Positions 1 through 5,638 of a stretch of DNA of 6,827 bases are shown one piece after another. Where the stretch lies: positions 1 to 6,827 of the forward strand of contig JAPLPA010000586.1 of NCBI GenBank assembly GCA_026400415.1, written 5' to 3'. The notes under the pieces are model-generated. The model made no database searches. It was not told the DNA's origin and saw only the letters and a list, made by a program, of their open reading frames with translations. How positions within the stretch are numbered: the first letter of the stretch is position 1; each line of letters opens with the position of its first letter. The stretch comes from Afipia sp. GTDB lineage: Bacteria; Pseudomonadota; Alphaproteobacteria; Rhizobiales; Xanthobacteraceae. The translations under genes and the position numbers were made by a program.

Positions 1-461
1 TCTTGGGCCGTTACGAATGATGCGAATCCTAACAACACGATGACAAACACCAACAATCCCTGATTCGTCTTGTTGCGAATGATGTTTTGCACGTGCTGCA
101 ATAACGGCATTTTATGTGCAACTCCCGGACTGGCACTCGTGAGTAACGCATTAGTCAATGGGATCGATCGTGCTCTATCCCCACTATTCGATGGAACAAT
201 TTTATACCCCACAGTTACTTTGTGGGCTGGCGCGTTGTCCTGCTTTCTTTTCGCTGTCAACTTTTTCAAGCCTTTTTCCCTAGCCGCTCGCATTGCAGCC
301 ACTTCGGGGTGCGACTTGAGATCGTCAGCGTATCGCAGCAGTGCTAGATAGAAACCTTGTCGAAAACAATTTTGCCTCTTCTCTTGAGGGCTTCTTGTTT
401 TATCGGCGACAACGTAGTGGCCAACCATCAAGGTCTGGCGGTAGCGGATAGGCGTTTTCAT
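1..461 (-). CDS. Hypothetical membrane-anchored protein, 3' end outside window
   Basis: I do not recognise this protein. Reading leftward from ATG at 459-461, the frame is open to base 1, giving 153 residues. The start MKTPIRYRQTLMVGHYVV lies behind an AGGGGAG Shine-Dalgarno (467-473), 5 bases from the ATG. Residues about 60-95 are basic and probably helical (AAMRAAREKGLKKLTAKRK). Residues 135-152 are hydrophobic (GLLVFVIVLLGFASFVTA), fitting a transmembrane segment or a late signal-type anchor with the rest of the protein beyond the window edge. An internal ATG in the same frame (108-110), with GGGAG 11 bases upstream, would instead give a conventional signal peptide of about 35 residues, so the true start may be there. 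The frame is also open upstream to a stop at 672-674. The codon use looks like real coding sequence; the plus-strand frame over the same bases reads as noise. Confidence 0.5.
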   Translation of the reverse strand, partial: MKTPIRYRQTLMVGHYVVADKTRSPQEKRQNCFRQGFYLALLRYADDLKSHPEVAAMRAAREKGLKKLTAKRKQDNAPAHKVTVGYKIVPSNSGDRARSIPLTNALLTSASPGVAHKMPLLQHVQNIIRNKTNQGLLVFVIVLLGFASFVTAQ

Positions 462-466
462 TTGTG

Positions 467-473
467 CTCCCCT
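467..473 (-). promoter_or_regulatory. Shine-Dalgarno of the leftward gene
   Basis: On the minus strand AGGGGAG precedes ATG (459-461) with 5 intervening bases. It is the strongest ribosome binding site in the window and is the main reason for preferring this start over the open frame further upstream. Confidence 0.55.
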
Positions 474-504
474 GAGACGCGTTGTATTGCATCGCTTTTT
501 CCAA

Positions 505-519
505 AGTGATCCTATCACT
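505..519. promoter_or_regulatory. Operator-like palindrome AGTGAT-CCT-ATCACT
   Basis: A perfect 6-base inverted repeat with a 3-base spacer lies 43 bases upstream of the leftward ATG at 461. Its size and position would suit a dimeric repressor site. No convincing -35/-10 pair was found beside it, and it lies within a frame that may be coding, so it may be chance. Confidence 0.2.
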
Positions 520-608
520 ACACAACTCTTTTGGCCCAGCTCAAAAGCCTGTTGATCCGTGCAGAGCCGCACGCCATTTTCATCGCAGGCATTGACCTGC
601 CCCCATAA

Positions 609-741
609 ATGATCCGGCACACCCTTGCCGACGAACAGGTCACTAGAGTCGCTCGAAAACGTCCTCGTTCGTCAGCCTCTTGGCAACGACGGTCTTGACT
701 CGTTCCACATCGACCTCAACCTCTCGAAGCATTCGAGGATG
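609..741 (-). pseudogene. Decayed IS3-family transposase (OrfB integrase core) fragment
   Basis: Translated leftward, this stretch gives VVAKRLTNEDVFERL, then, after a +1 shift at the TAG of 643-645, SDLFVGKGVPDH. From family knowledge, IS3 OrfB integrase cores carry a segment of the form 'VARRLtsEDVLerLadLFvrrGvPdHiRSDNG', and the two pieces match it closely only when joined across the frameshift. The match ends at GVPDH, just before where the second catalytic aspartate (SDNG) should be, and sequence after it is unrelated. Upstream (HPRML, then VEVDVERVK) it looks like a worn version of the 'RML-TVVDE-TRE' segment, about three residues short. No terminal inverted repeats or target duplication were seen. 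It is therefore a short non-functional remnant. The assignment rests on motif recall and not on a search. Confidence 0.5.
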
Positions 742-931
742 ATCTGCTCGAACAGTTCTTTCCTTTCGCGTGGCATTGAATGCCCTGCTCTGGATTTGAC
801 ACCACCAGATTCTCTCTCTGGAAGTGGTGCCATTTAAGAGGGGAATGTCAGGCCCCACTAGCGGTGGCTCCATGAACGGGATATAGTTCACGTTCTAAGT
901 TTGGGCTTAGTCGCACCGCGGGCGTTGGGGA
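742..931. other. Region between transposase remnant and the rightward cluster
   Basis: A minus-strand frame from GTG (889-891), or from ATG (871-873), runs into the transposase remnant, but the first 50 residues resemble nothing I recognise and a stop lies immediately upstream at 895-897. The promoter of the rightward cluster should lie here or just upstream, but no clear -35/-10 pair is visible. A small inverted repeat, CTAAG-TTTGGG-CTTAG (895-910), sits 21 bases before the start at 932. Confidence 0.3.
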
Positions 932-1951
932 ATGAAAAGATTTTTTAATCCTCTGAATATGAGCCTGCTTCTTGTCTATGCGTTTTGCGACGTTAGCTTG
1001 CTTGCTGCTACACCTGAATCTGAGCCCGCCTCCAAGGCAGCACAATCTGCAGCCCAATGCGACGAAGACACTGGTATGCTCTCAGTGGTGAGCGAGGGTA
1101 TTGGTCCAGATGTCGAAGCAGCCAAACTTGATGCCTACCGCAATGCAGTCCGTCAGGCTGTCGGCACGTACGTTGATGCAACGACAATCGTCGCCAATGA
1201 TAAGTTGATCACCGACGAGATCATCGTTCTCAGCGGAGCTTTCATCTCAAAAGCGGAGGTGCTGACCGGAAGCATAACGAAAGACGGGCCGTTCACGCGG
1301 TTGCGGATCAAGGCAGAAGTCGAAACCGGCAAGATCTTGACAGCTCTCCATAAGCGAAATGTGAAGACAACGAGTGAGACAGTCGTAATCGACACGGATT
1401 CGATTATCGCGGAGTTGTCCACCAAAGAGGACCGACTACGCAGTGCCGAGAAACTCTTGGAGAAACTTTTCGACGGCTATCCGCAGAAGTGTTTCCGAGC
1501 AAGCATCGTCGGCGCGCCGAAGCCGACGAAACAAGAAGGAGACAATGTCGAACTACTGTGTCGCGTGAGAATCGAGACCGACGTCAAAGCCTGGTCGGAG
1601 TTTTCACGGGCTCTTCGGGAGGTGTTGAGAGCAATTTCCATTTCGCAAACAACACATTCGTTCACCGTGACCAAAATAATTGTCGACATTCATTACAATT
1701 TAGAATTTAGCCGCTTATTTAACCTATTTGATAGGGAGGTACTAGCTGTGCACACTTCTGTGCTGGGACAAGAAGCTAGTTTCTTGGATATGAAGGAATT
1801 ACCATACCCAACTCGATTCACTTCGAATGCGCCACCGAAACAACACCAATGGGTTGCGGTTCTTGTGAGCGACCCAACAGACGGAGAAGAGCTCGCGTGG
1901 GAGTATTTTGCCATCCCGGAAACACTGGTCGATAGGTTTCCAAAGCCCTAG
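932..1951 (+). CDS. Secreted protein with FlgT-N/LPP20-like domain (C-terminally truncated paralog)
   Basis: The 339-residue product has a signal peptide (hydrophobic SLLLVYAFCDVSLLAA, residues 11-26, cleavage probably near AA-T). Residues about 50-140 match the pattern of the FlgT N-terminal/LPP20-like domain: 'EGIG' followed by repeated Ala in a helix (AYRNAVRQAVGTYVDA), then IVANDKL, a 'GAFIS' turn and a closing beta strand (LRIKAEV). In Vibrio FlgT this fold belongs to a periplasmic ring around the flagellar motor, but no flagellar gene is nearby, so only an extracytoplasmic location is inferred. The rest aligns with the gene at 2551-3972 (SAEKLLEKLFDGYP against SASELLKASLEDYP; WEYFAIPE against WTWYLVQE). 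The TAG at 1949-1951 cuts the protein where the paralog continues. ATG 932 has only a weak GGG upstream (920-922); ATG 959 is an alternative that keeps a shorter signal peptide. Bases 1674-1830 are AT-richer than the surroundings. Confidence 0.8.
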   Translation: MKRFFNPLNMSLLLVYAFCDVSLLAATPESEPASKAAQSAAQCDEDTGMLSVVSEGIGPDVEAAKLDAYRNAVRQAVGTYVDATTIVANDKLITDEIIVLSGAFISKAEVLTGSITKDGPFTRLRIKAEVETGKILTALHKRNVKTTSETVVIDTDSIIAELSTKEDRLRSAEKLLEKLFDGYPQKCFRASIVGAPKPTKQEGDNVELLCRVRIETDVKAWSEFSRALREVLRAISISQTTHSFTVTKIIVDIHYNLEFSRLFNLFDREVLAVHTSVLGQEASFLDMKELPYPTRFTSNAPPKQHQWVAVLVSDPTDGEELAWEYFAIPETLVDRFPKP

Positions 1952-2034
1952 TATTTCGGAGAAAAAGTCAAAATCATGGATGGTCGTGACGCTTTAAAGT
2001 TCGCTCTCGTGCAGGATGATAGTGGCAAACAAAT

Positions 2035-2064
2035 CGACATTTACAATGGCTATTGTAAATGTCG
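2035..2064. repeat. Perfect 13-base-pair hairpin with GGCT loop
   Basis: CGACATTTACAAT, loop GGCT, then ATTGTAAATGTCG, with no mismatch. It lies 83 bases after the premature TAG of the 932 gene, inside its C-terminal continuation. There is no T-run on either side, so it is not a standard intrinsic terminator. It could act as an mRNA 3' end stabiliser or a transcript barrier, or may be a snap-back replication product. Confidence 0.75.
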
Positions 2065-2086
2065 GACTCTGCCTCGGACTCTGCCT
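2063..2086. repeat. Tandem duplication of CGGACTCTGCCT
   Basis: Two identical adjacent 12-base copies encode RTLP-RTLP in the continuation frame. The first copy begins in the last two bases of the 13-base-pair hairpin, suggesting replication slippage at the hairpin. Because it is a multiple of three, the frame is kept. Confidence 0.8.
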
Positions 2087-2308
2087 GAGGGTTCTAAAAA
2101 ACCAACTCGTCACCTCAACAGTACGGGAATCGCTCCATGCTTTTTTCTTTCTCTTGACCAACGATGGAATCCATGGATTTCCACCGGAGTGGAGTTTACG
2201 ATTAAGTGCAACATGTCTCGGGCTGTGTTGGAGCGACGTCCGACGATTCGTTTTGTTCTTAAATAGTTGGAATTTGCCGAGTTCAAGGACTAATGCTGGC
2301 ATTGCAAG

Positions 2309-2314
2309 AAAGGA
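2309..2314 (+). promoter_or_regulatory. Ribosome binding site of the DUF350 gene
   Basis: AAAGGA stands 9 bases before GTG 2324. It supports the GTG start and is the only well-placed rightward Shine-Dalgarno in the cluster. Confidence 0.55.
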
Positions 2315-2323
2315 TTTAACATC

Positions 2324-2554
2324 GTGACTCTCGAGACCATTATCACTGCATACGCAATTACTTTTGGGTGGGCGATCGTGGGCTCCGTATCTATGGGCAT
2401 AGGGATCGTGATCGCCCTGAAACTGTTTAATCTTTCAACACCGAGGATCGACGAGTGGGATTTGATTTCAAAAGGCAACATCGCAATGGCGATCGTCCTG
2501 TCGTCGATCGTGATTGCCGTTGGCTTGGTAATTGCTTCAGCGGTACAGCCATGA
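2324..2554 (+). CDS. DUF350 family small membrane protein
   Basis: The 76-residue product begins at GTG. It has two transmembrane helices, residues about 9-34 (YAITFGWAIVGSVSMGIGIV and following) and 52-73 (AMAIVLSSIVIAVGLVIASA). They are joined by a polar loop, STPRIDEWDLISKGN, ending in the 'GN-A-A' start of the second helix. This arrangement (gly-rich helix 1, 'TP' turn, acidic loop with W, 'GNxAxAixL' helix 2) is the DUF350 (UPF0719) pattern as I remember it. Many members carry two such units (four helices); this is a single unit. DUF350 has no settled function, and inner-membrane location is the only safe inference. Its stop overlaps the next start (ATGA, 2551-2554), so it is very probably co-translated with the gene at 2551. 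It lies 57 bases after the end of the continued 932 frame. Confidence 0.8.
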   Translation: MTLETIITAYAITFGWAIVGSVSMGIGIVIALKLFNLSTPRIDEWDLISKGNIAMAIVLSSIVIAVGLVIASAVQP

Positions 2555-3972
2555 ATCGTGCAAAAGTCAGTTTTTTTAGAAGTAAAAGCAATGGTGCGAT
2601 GGCGTCCGACCACTTAGACGAGTGGTGTTTACGGCCGTCTTTTCGACGCCGCTCTCGCCTATTTCGAGCCGCGATCATTATGATTATCACCACGCACGCA
2701 AGTATTGTCTTACAAACGCGAACCGGCGGGATAGCCGAGGCTTCTGATTCGTTTGCGAGAACAAAGGCGCGCACGGCTGCTCGCGTTCCTGCAATGCCGG
2801 AAGCGTCGCAGGATGGCAAGCCGAAAGAGCAGGTTGCACCGGCTCCTCGGGGCATTGGCATTGAGAACGTATTGGCCGAAGGTTGGGGCGACAACGAAGA
2901 GCAAGCGCTTCGCGATGCATTTCGAAACGCAATTCGTCAGGTTCTCGGCGCGATTGTCAACGCCAAGACCGTGGTTGAGAATGATCGTCTCGTGCTCGAT
3001 CGAATTGTCACCTTTAGCGACGGGTTCATCGAGCACTACGACATTCTTGAGACCTCTTCAAAAGACGGCCGCGTGTGTCGTCGGATTATGGCCTCTGTGC
3101 GAAAACGAGATTTGACGATGCACCTTCGGGCGGAACGCGATTCCGCCTCCTACGACGGGCGAGGTCTCTGGCCGGAGGCGATCACGAAGATTGAGCACAG
3201 GCGATCTGCATCAGAGCTTTTAAAAGCTTCATTGGAAGACTACCCGTGGATCTGCCTTGACGTGGCCATGAAAGGTTTGCCAAAGGTTCTCCGCACGCTT
3301 GACACGGCTGCTTATCTGGAGCCTACGATCTTGCTGCGGCTCGATATCAATAAGTTTAATGACCACAAGCAAACGCTATGCGTAGCGTTGGACGCGCTTT
3401 GCGTAGCGTCTGGGACGATTACCTCACGGCTTGAGAAACTGGATGGCGCTCCACGCGCCGCTGTGGCCTCGCAATTCGAGAAACACTTTTTCGGCAAGGA
3501 ATCCAGCCGCCCGCTTGCCAAACAGAAAATTGAATTCGGGCAGATATTCGAAATGCCGTGCAAACAATCAGAGTTGCCGAAGAGTGTCGCGGAGCTCGAC
3601 GATAAAGGTGGAAAGCTCTTCATAGTTGGCGACGGTCGAAAGTGGACGTGGTATCTGGTGCAGGAGAAAATCGACCTTCTTCCCAAATTGAAGACCGCCT
3701 GTATTAAGTTCCGCGACAAGCAGGACCGAGTGATCGCCGAACGGGCAGTCGGGCTGGGTCCAATCATCCCAGGATTGTCAGTACACGGCACACAAATCGA
3801 TGGAAAGGAACTCTCGACTGTTTTTTTTTCACCGTTCTTTCTCCATCACGAAGGATCGGGGTATGGCGTCACGATGCTTGTTGGCTCTCCAGGGCTAACG
3901 TTGCACGGTGAAATCGGTATTTCCGTTACAGACTTGGAAAAAATTCATCATGTTAACGTTGAGCTCGAATAA
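2551..3972 (+). CDS. FlgT-N/LPP20-like domain protein, full-length paralog
   Basis: The 473-residue product starts at ATG 2551, which overlaps the DUF350 stop (ATGA); the open frame extends back to 2455 but that start would bury most of the DUF350 gene. A basic N-terminus (RRRSRLFR, 32-39) precedes a hydrophobic stretch about 39-56, so the protein is exported or anchored with the bulk outside the cytoplasm. A linker of Ala, Lys and Pro follows (64-100). The FlgT-N/LPP20-like domain is at about 103-195: GWGDNEEQALRDAFRNAIRQ, then VVENDRL, a 'DGFI' turn and strand RIMASV. This aligns along its length with the 932 gene, including the C-terminal SPFFLHH and ISVTDLE parts. There is no Shine-Dalgarno before 2551, consistent with translational coupling. 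The last 23 bases are shared with the next gene. The function is unknown; a periplasmic or envelope scaffold role is only inferred from the fold. Confidence 0.85.
   Translation: MNRAKVSFFRSKSNGAMASDHLDEWCLRPSFRRRSRLFRAAIIMIITTHASIVLQTRTGGIAEASDSFARTKARTAARVPAMPEASQDGKPKEQVAPAPRGIGIENVLAEGWGDNEEQALRDAFRNAIRQVLGAIVNAKTVVENDRLVLDRIVTFSDGFIEHYDILETSSKDGRVCRRIMASVRKRDLTMHLRAERDSASYDGRGLWPEAITKIEHRRSASELLKASLEDYPWICLDVAMKGLPKVLRTLDTAAYLEPTILLRLDINKFNDHKQTLCVALDALCVASGTITSRLEKLDGAPRAAVASQFEKHFFGKESSRPLAKQKIEFGQIFEMPCKQSELPKSVAELDDKGGKLFIVGDGRKWTWYLVQEKIDLLPKLKTACIKFRDKQDRVIAERAVGLGPIIPGLSVHGTQIDGKELSTVFFSPFFLHHEGSGYGVTMLVGSPGLTLHGEIGISVTDLEKIHHVNVELE
3373..3409. repeat. Intragenic direct repeat with palindrome ACGCTA-TGCG-TAGCGT
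   Basis: The 14-base GCTATGCGTAGCGT (3375-3388) recurs as GCTTTGCGTAGCGT (3396-3409) with one mismatch, 21 bases apart, giving LCVALDA-LCVAS in the protein. The first copy is a perfect inverted repeat with 6-base arms and a 4-base loop (3373-3388). It lies in a segment with no clear counterpart of this repeat in the paralog (LREVLRAIS). Confidence 0.6.
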
Positions 3973-5596
3973 CTCTGCCTGCGTTGCTCCCCGAACGGTG
4001 CTACTTCTTACAGCCACTTTGTTTCTTGTGCTCACCCGTTCCGCCGGGAGTAATGATCTGCGATCGTGGTCCGACTCGTCTGAAACGGTCACTTTTCGCG
4101 CTCAATACATTTCCTCGGAACGCGGTTGGGTCAACATCAAGCGCGAAGACGGTGGTTTGGGGAGGGTGCCATTGAAATGGCTTTCTGCGTCAGACCAAGA
4201 TTATGTTCAGCAAGCAACAGTAAATGCAGATGTTAGCCGGCAGACGCCGTCGCCGACGGCGGTAGAGAATAGCCCTCGCAAGAAAACCGTTTCCCTCGAG
4301 GCGTTGGCTAGTGTCGATCTGCCTGCACCAGGCGATGTCGACAAAACGGTTGAAGGCTTCATCGCATATGACATTGGAAACCTGGGTGGCTTGGAAGGCT
4401 CCCGAGCCCGGGACGACTTTGGCCGGCTTGGCGTGGAGTCGGTCGGGCCTCTGATTCGTGGTCTTAATGAGGCTGCGAAGCTTGGCAACAGTTGCCCGAT
4501 CATAGTGCTTCGCAGTAAGTTGGCCTATTGTTTATCTCAGGCCAACGACCCGCGGCTCGACGTGATGGCTGTTTGCAACCTTGGCTGCGGCGTTCCTCAA
4601 AATGCTCCGCACTACCGTATGCTTTGCGAGTTGCGCACCCAGTGCATAGGGCGACTTCCCGTCAACCATCCTGTCAAGCTTCAGCAGGATCGTGTTGACA
4701 GGCTGCTTACCGGCAACGATGAAGCGGCTGTCGATCGGTCGCTGCGCAGCGACGACGCCATCGAGAGACATGCTGCGGTCACTGCGGCGTGCTCGATGGG
4801 ACCTAGATTTGGTAAGGAATTGATCTCGATGCTCAATGACCCGGCACCCGAGGTACGCCAGAAAGCTCGCGCCGGCCTGGTGGCAATGGCGGCGAATGCT
4901 GATTTCGGGCCAGACGAACCTGCGAATGAGCGGGTGCGGTCCACTGCAATCCGTAAATGGGAGGAGTGGTACGAACAAAAAGTTCGTTTCGCGCTTCCGC
5001 CCGCCGCATGGCGGTATTCGCGCACCCAGCTCAAGGGCCTGCTCAAAACAAAGCAGGAGCAAACAAGCCTCGCTGCCATACTTGTCATTCGGTATCGCCG
5101 GCACTTCATGGTGAATGAGCTTTTGGCCCTCTTTGACGATCCATCACAAGCGGTGCGCCGTGAAGCGCACAACGCATTAGTAGATCTTGCAGAAGGTGCC
5201 GATTGCGGGCCGTCCGACTTTTCGAACACGGCCGACGTCAAAACTGCGATTGCCGGCTGGAAGGTGTGGGATGAGCGTCGCAAGCGAAGGTTTCGCAACG
5301 GAATCAAGACCAACGACCAGATCAAGGCGGAGATGGACTCTCCCGATAACGAGGTTCGGCTTGCGGCCGTTTCCACCGCTACAGTTCGTAGCCTGTTGGT
5401 AGCTAATAAATTTGTGATTCGGATTTCCGACTCGGTGCCGGAAATTCAGCAGGCTGCAAGGCACGGCTTAGTGCAACTCGCCAGCGGCGTCGATTTTGGC
5501 CCATCGGAGGGCGCTGGGGCAACCGCCGTTGCAGAGTCTAGCGGCCGATGGCGACAATGGCTCTCCACCTACGTGACCCCAAGCCCACCCCGATAA
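3950..5596 (+). CDS. Secreted SHD1-HEAT repeat protein
   Basis: The 548-residue product starts at ATG 3950, overlapping the previous gene by 23 bases. A signal peptide covers residues 1-33 (hydrophobic VLLLTATLFLVLT, cleavage near RSAGS). GTG 3908 would add 14 residues (MKSVFPLQTWKKFI) in front and is less likely. Residues 36-90 form an SHD1 domain (LRSWSDSS, then FRAQYIS, GWVNIKREDGGLGRVPLKWL and SASDQDYVQQA), a small SH3-like fold common in planctomycete exported proteins. Residues about 130-250 are helical and unassigned. Three repeats follow at about 253-345, 359-446 and 455-543. Each has HEAT-like helices (DPAPEVRQKARAGLVAMA; DPSQAVRREAHNALVDLA; DSVPEIQQAARHGLVQLA), then A-D-F/C-GP, then a W..W pair (WEEW, WKVW, WRQW). 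Such arrays usually bind proteins. A weak GGA (3936-3938) precedes the start. Confidence 0.85.
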   Translation: MLTLSSNNSACVAPRTVLLLTATLFLVLTRSAGSNDLRSWSDSSETVTFRAQYISSERGWVNIKREDGGLGRVPLKWLSASDQDYVQQATVNADVSRQTPSPTAVENSPRKKTVSLEALASVDLPAPGDVDKTVEGFIAYDIGNLGGLEGSRARDDFGRLGVESVGPLIRGLNEAAKLGNSCPIIVLRSKLAYCLSQANDPRLDVMAVCNLGCGVPQNAPHYRMLCELRTQCIGRLPVNHPVKLQQDRVDRLLTGNDEAAVDRSLRSDDAIERHAAVTAACSMGPRFGKELISMLNDPAPEVRQKARAGLVAMAANADFGPDEPANERVRSTAIRKWEEWYEQKVRFALPPAAWRYSRTQLKGLLKTKQEQTSLAAILVIRYRRHFMVNELLALFDDPSQAVRREAHNALVDLAEGADCGPSDFSNTADVKTAIAGWKVWDERRKRRFRNGIKTNDQIKAEMDSPDNEVRLAAVSTATVRSLLVANKFVIRISDSVPEIQQAARHGLVQLASGVDFGPSEGAGATAVAESSGRWRQWLSTYVTPSPPR

Positions 5597-5604
5597 AAAA
5601 ACGC

Positions 5605-5638
5605 CTGCCATTATCGCAGTAGCCCATACCAATGGCAG
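5605..5638. repeat. Inverted repeat CTGCCATT/AATGGCAG across the cytochrome start
   Basis: Two perfect 8-base arms (5605-5612 and 5631-5638) separated by 18 bases enclose the 35-base gap after the SHD1-HEAT gene, and the right arm contains the ATG of the cytochrome gene (5632). On the plus strand it could mask that start. Read on the minus strand it is followed after GCG by seven T (5594-5600), resembling an intrinsic terminator, but no leftward gene ends here. Chance is not excluded. Confidence 0.35.

Larger units (their letters stand above)
462..608 (-). other. Open, coding-like frame upstream of the leftward gene
   Basis: In the same minus-strand frame as the 1-461 gene there is no stop from 461 back to 671. 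The stretch 462-608 reads as a plausible protein, for example VNACDENGVRLCTDQQAFEL, with ordinary codon choice. No ATG lies in it; GTG at 618-620 and CTG at 636-638 are the only near starts and neither has a well-placed ribosome binding site. It may be the true N-terminal part of the leftward gene, cut off from its own start by the transposase fragment, or leftover sequence from an older gene. Confidence 0.35.
1952..2266 (+). pseudogene. In-frame C-terminal continuation of the 932 gene beyond an amber stop
   Basis: After TAG at 1949-1951 the same frame stays open for 104 codons to TAG at 2264-2266. The continuation reads YFGEKVKIMDGRDALKFALV, then a C-terminal stretch with APCFFLS and FTIKCNMSRAVLE. 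In the paralog the corresponding parts are LPKLKTACIKFRDKQDR, SPFFLHH and LHGEIGISVTDLE, in the same order and at nearly the same distances. Adding the continuation brings the total to about 444 residues against 473 for the paralog. The segment is thus the natural C-terminus of the upstream protein. The intact frame suggests a recent nonsense mutation, a readthrough event or a base error. Independent translation from ATG 1976 is possible, but the only GGAG (1958-1961) is 14 bases away, which is too far. Confidence 0.65.

Noticed and set aside
70..351. Plus-strand open frame of 93 codons (MLRMMFCTCCNNG...)
   Set aside because: It is the shadow of the leftward gene; composition is unlike a protein and no ribosome binding site precedes it.
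643..648. CTC-TAG as a programmed +1 frameshift site
   Set aside because: No upstream Shine-Dalgarno-like stimulator and poor re-pairing of the leucine tRNA in the +1 frame; simple decay of the transposase relic explains it.
625..837. Plus-strand open frame of 70 codons
   Set aside because: It lies opposite the transposase relic, whose reading on the minus strand makes better sense.
1741..1780. Inverted repeat ACTAGCT...AGCTAGT
   Set aside because: Only 7-base arms 26 bases apart within coding sequence; no regulatory context.
2455..2550. Upstream extension of the second FlgT-like gene to ATG 2455
   Set aside because: It would cover the second half of the DUF350 gene, whose two helices and loop are clearly coding in the other frame; ATG 2551 gives a normal ATGA junction.
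2427..2894. Minus-strand open frame of 155 codons
   Set aside because: It is opposite two well-supported rightward genes and has no recognisable features.
4532..5376. Long minus-strand open frames (190 and 231 codons)
   Set aside because: They are antisense shadows of the SHD1-HEAT gene, which has clear domain structure and repeats.
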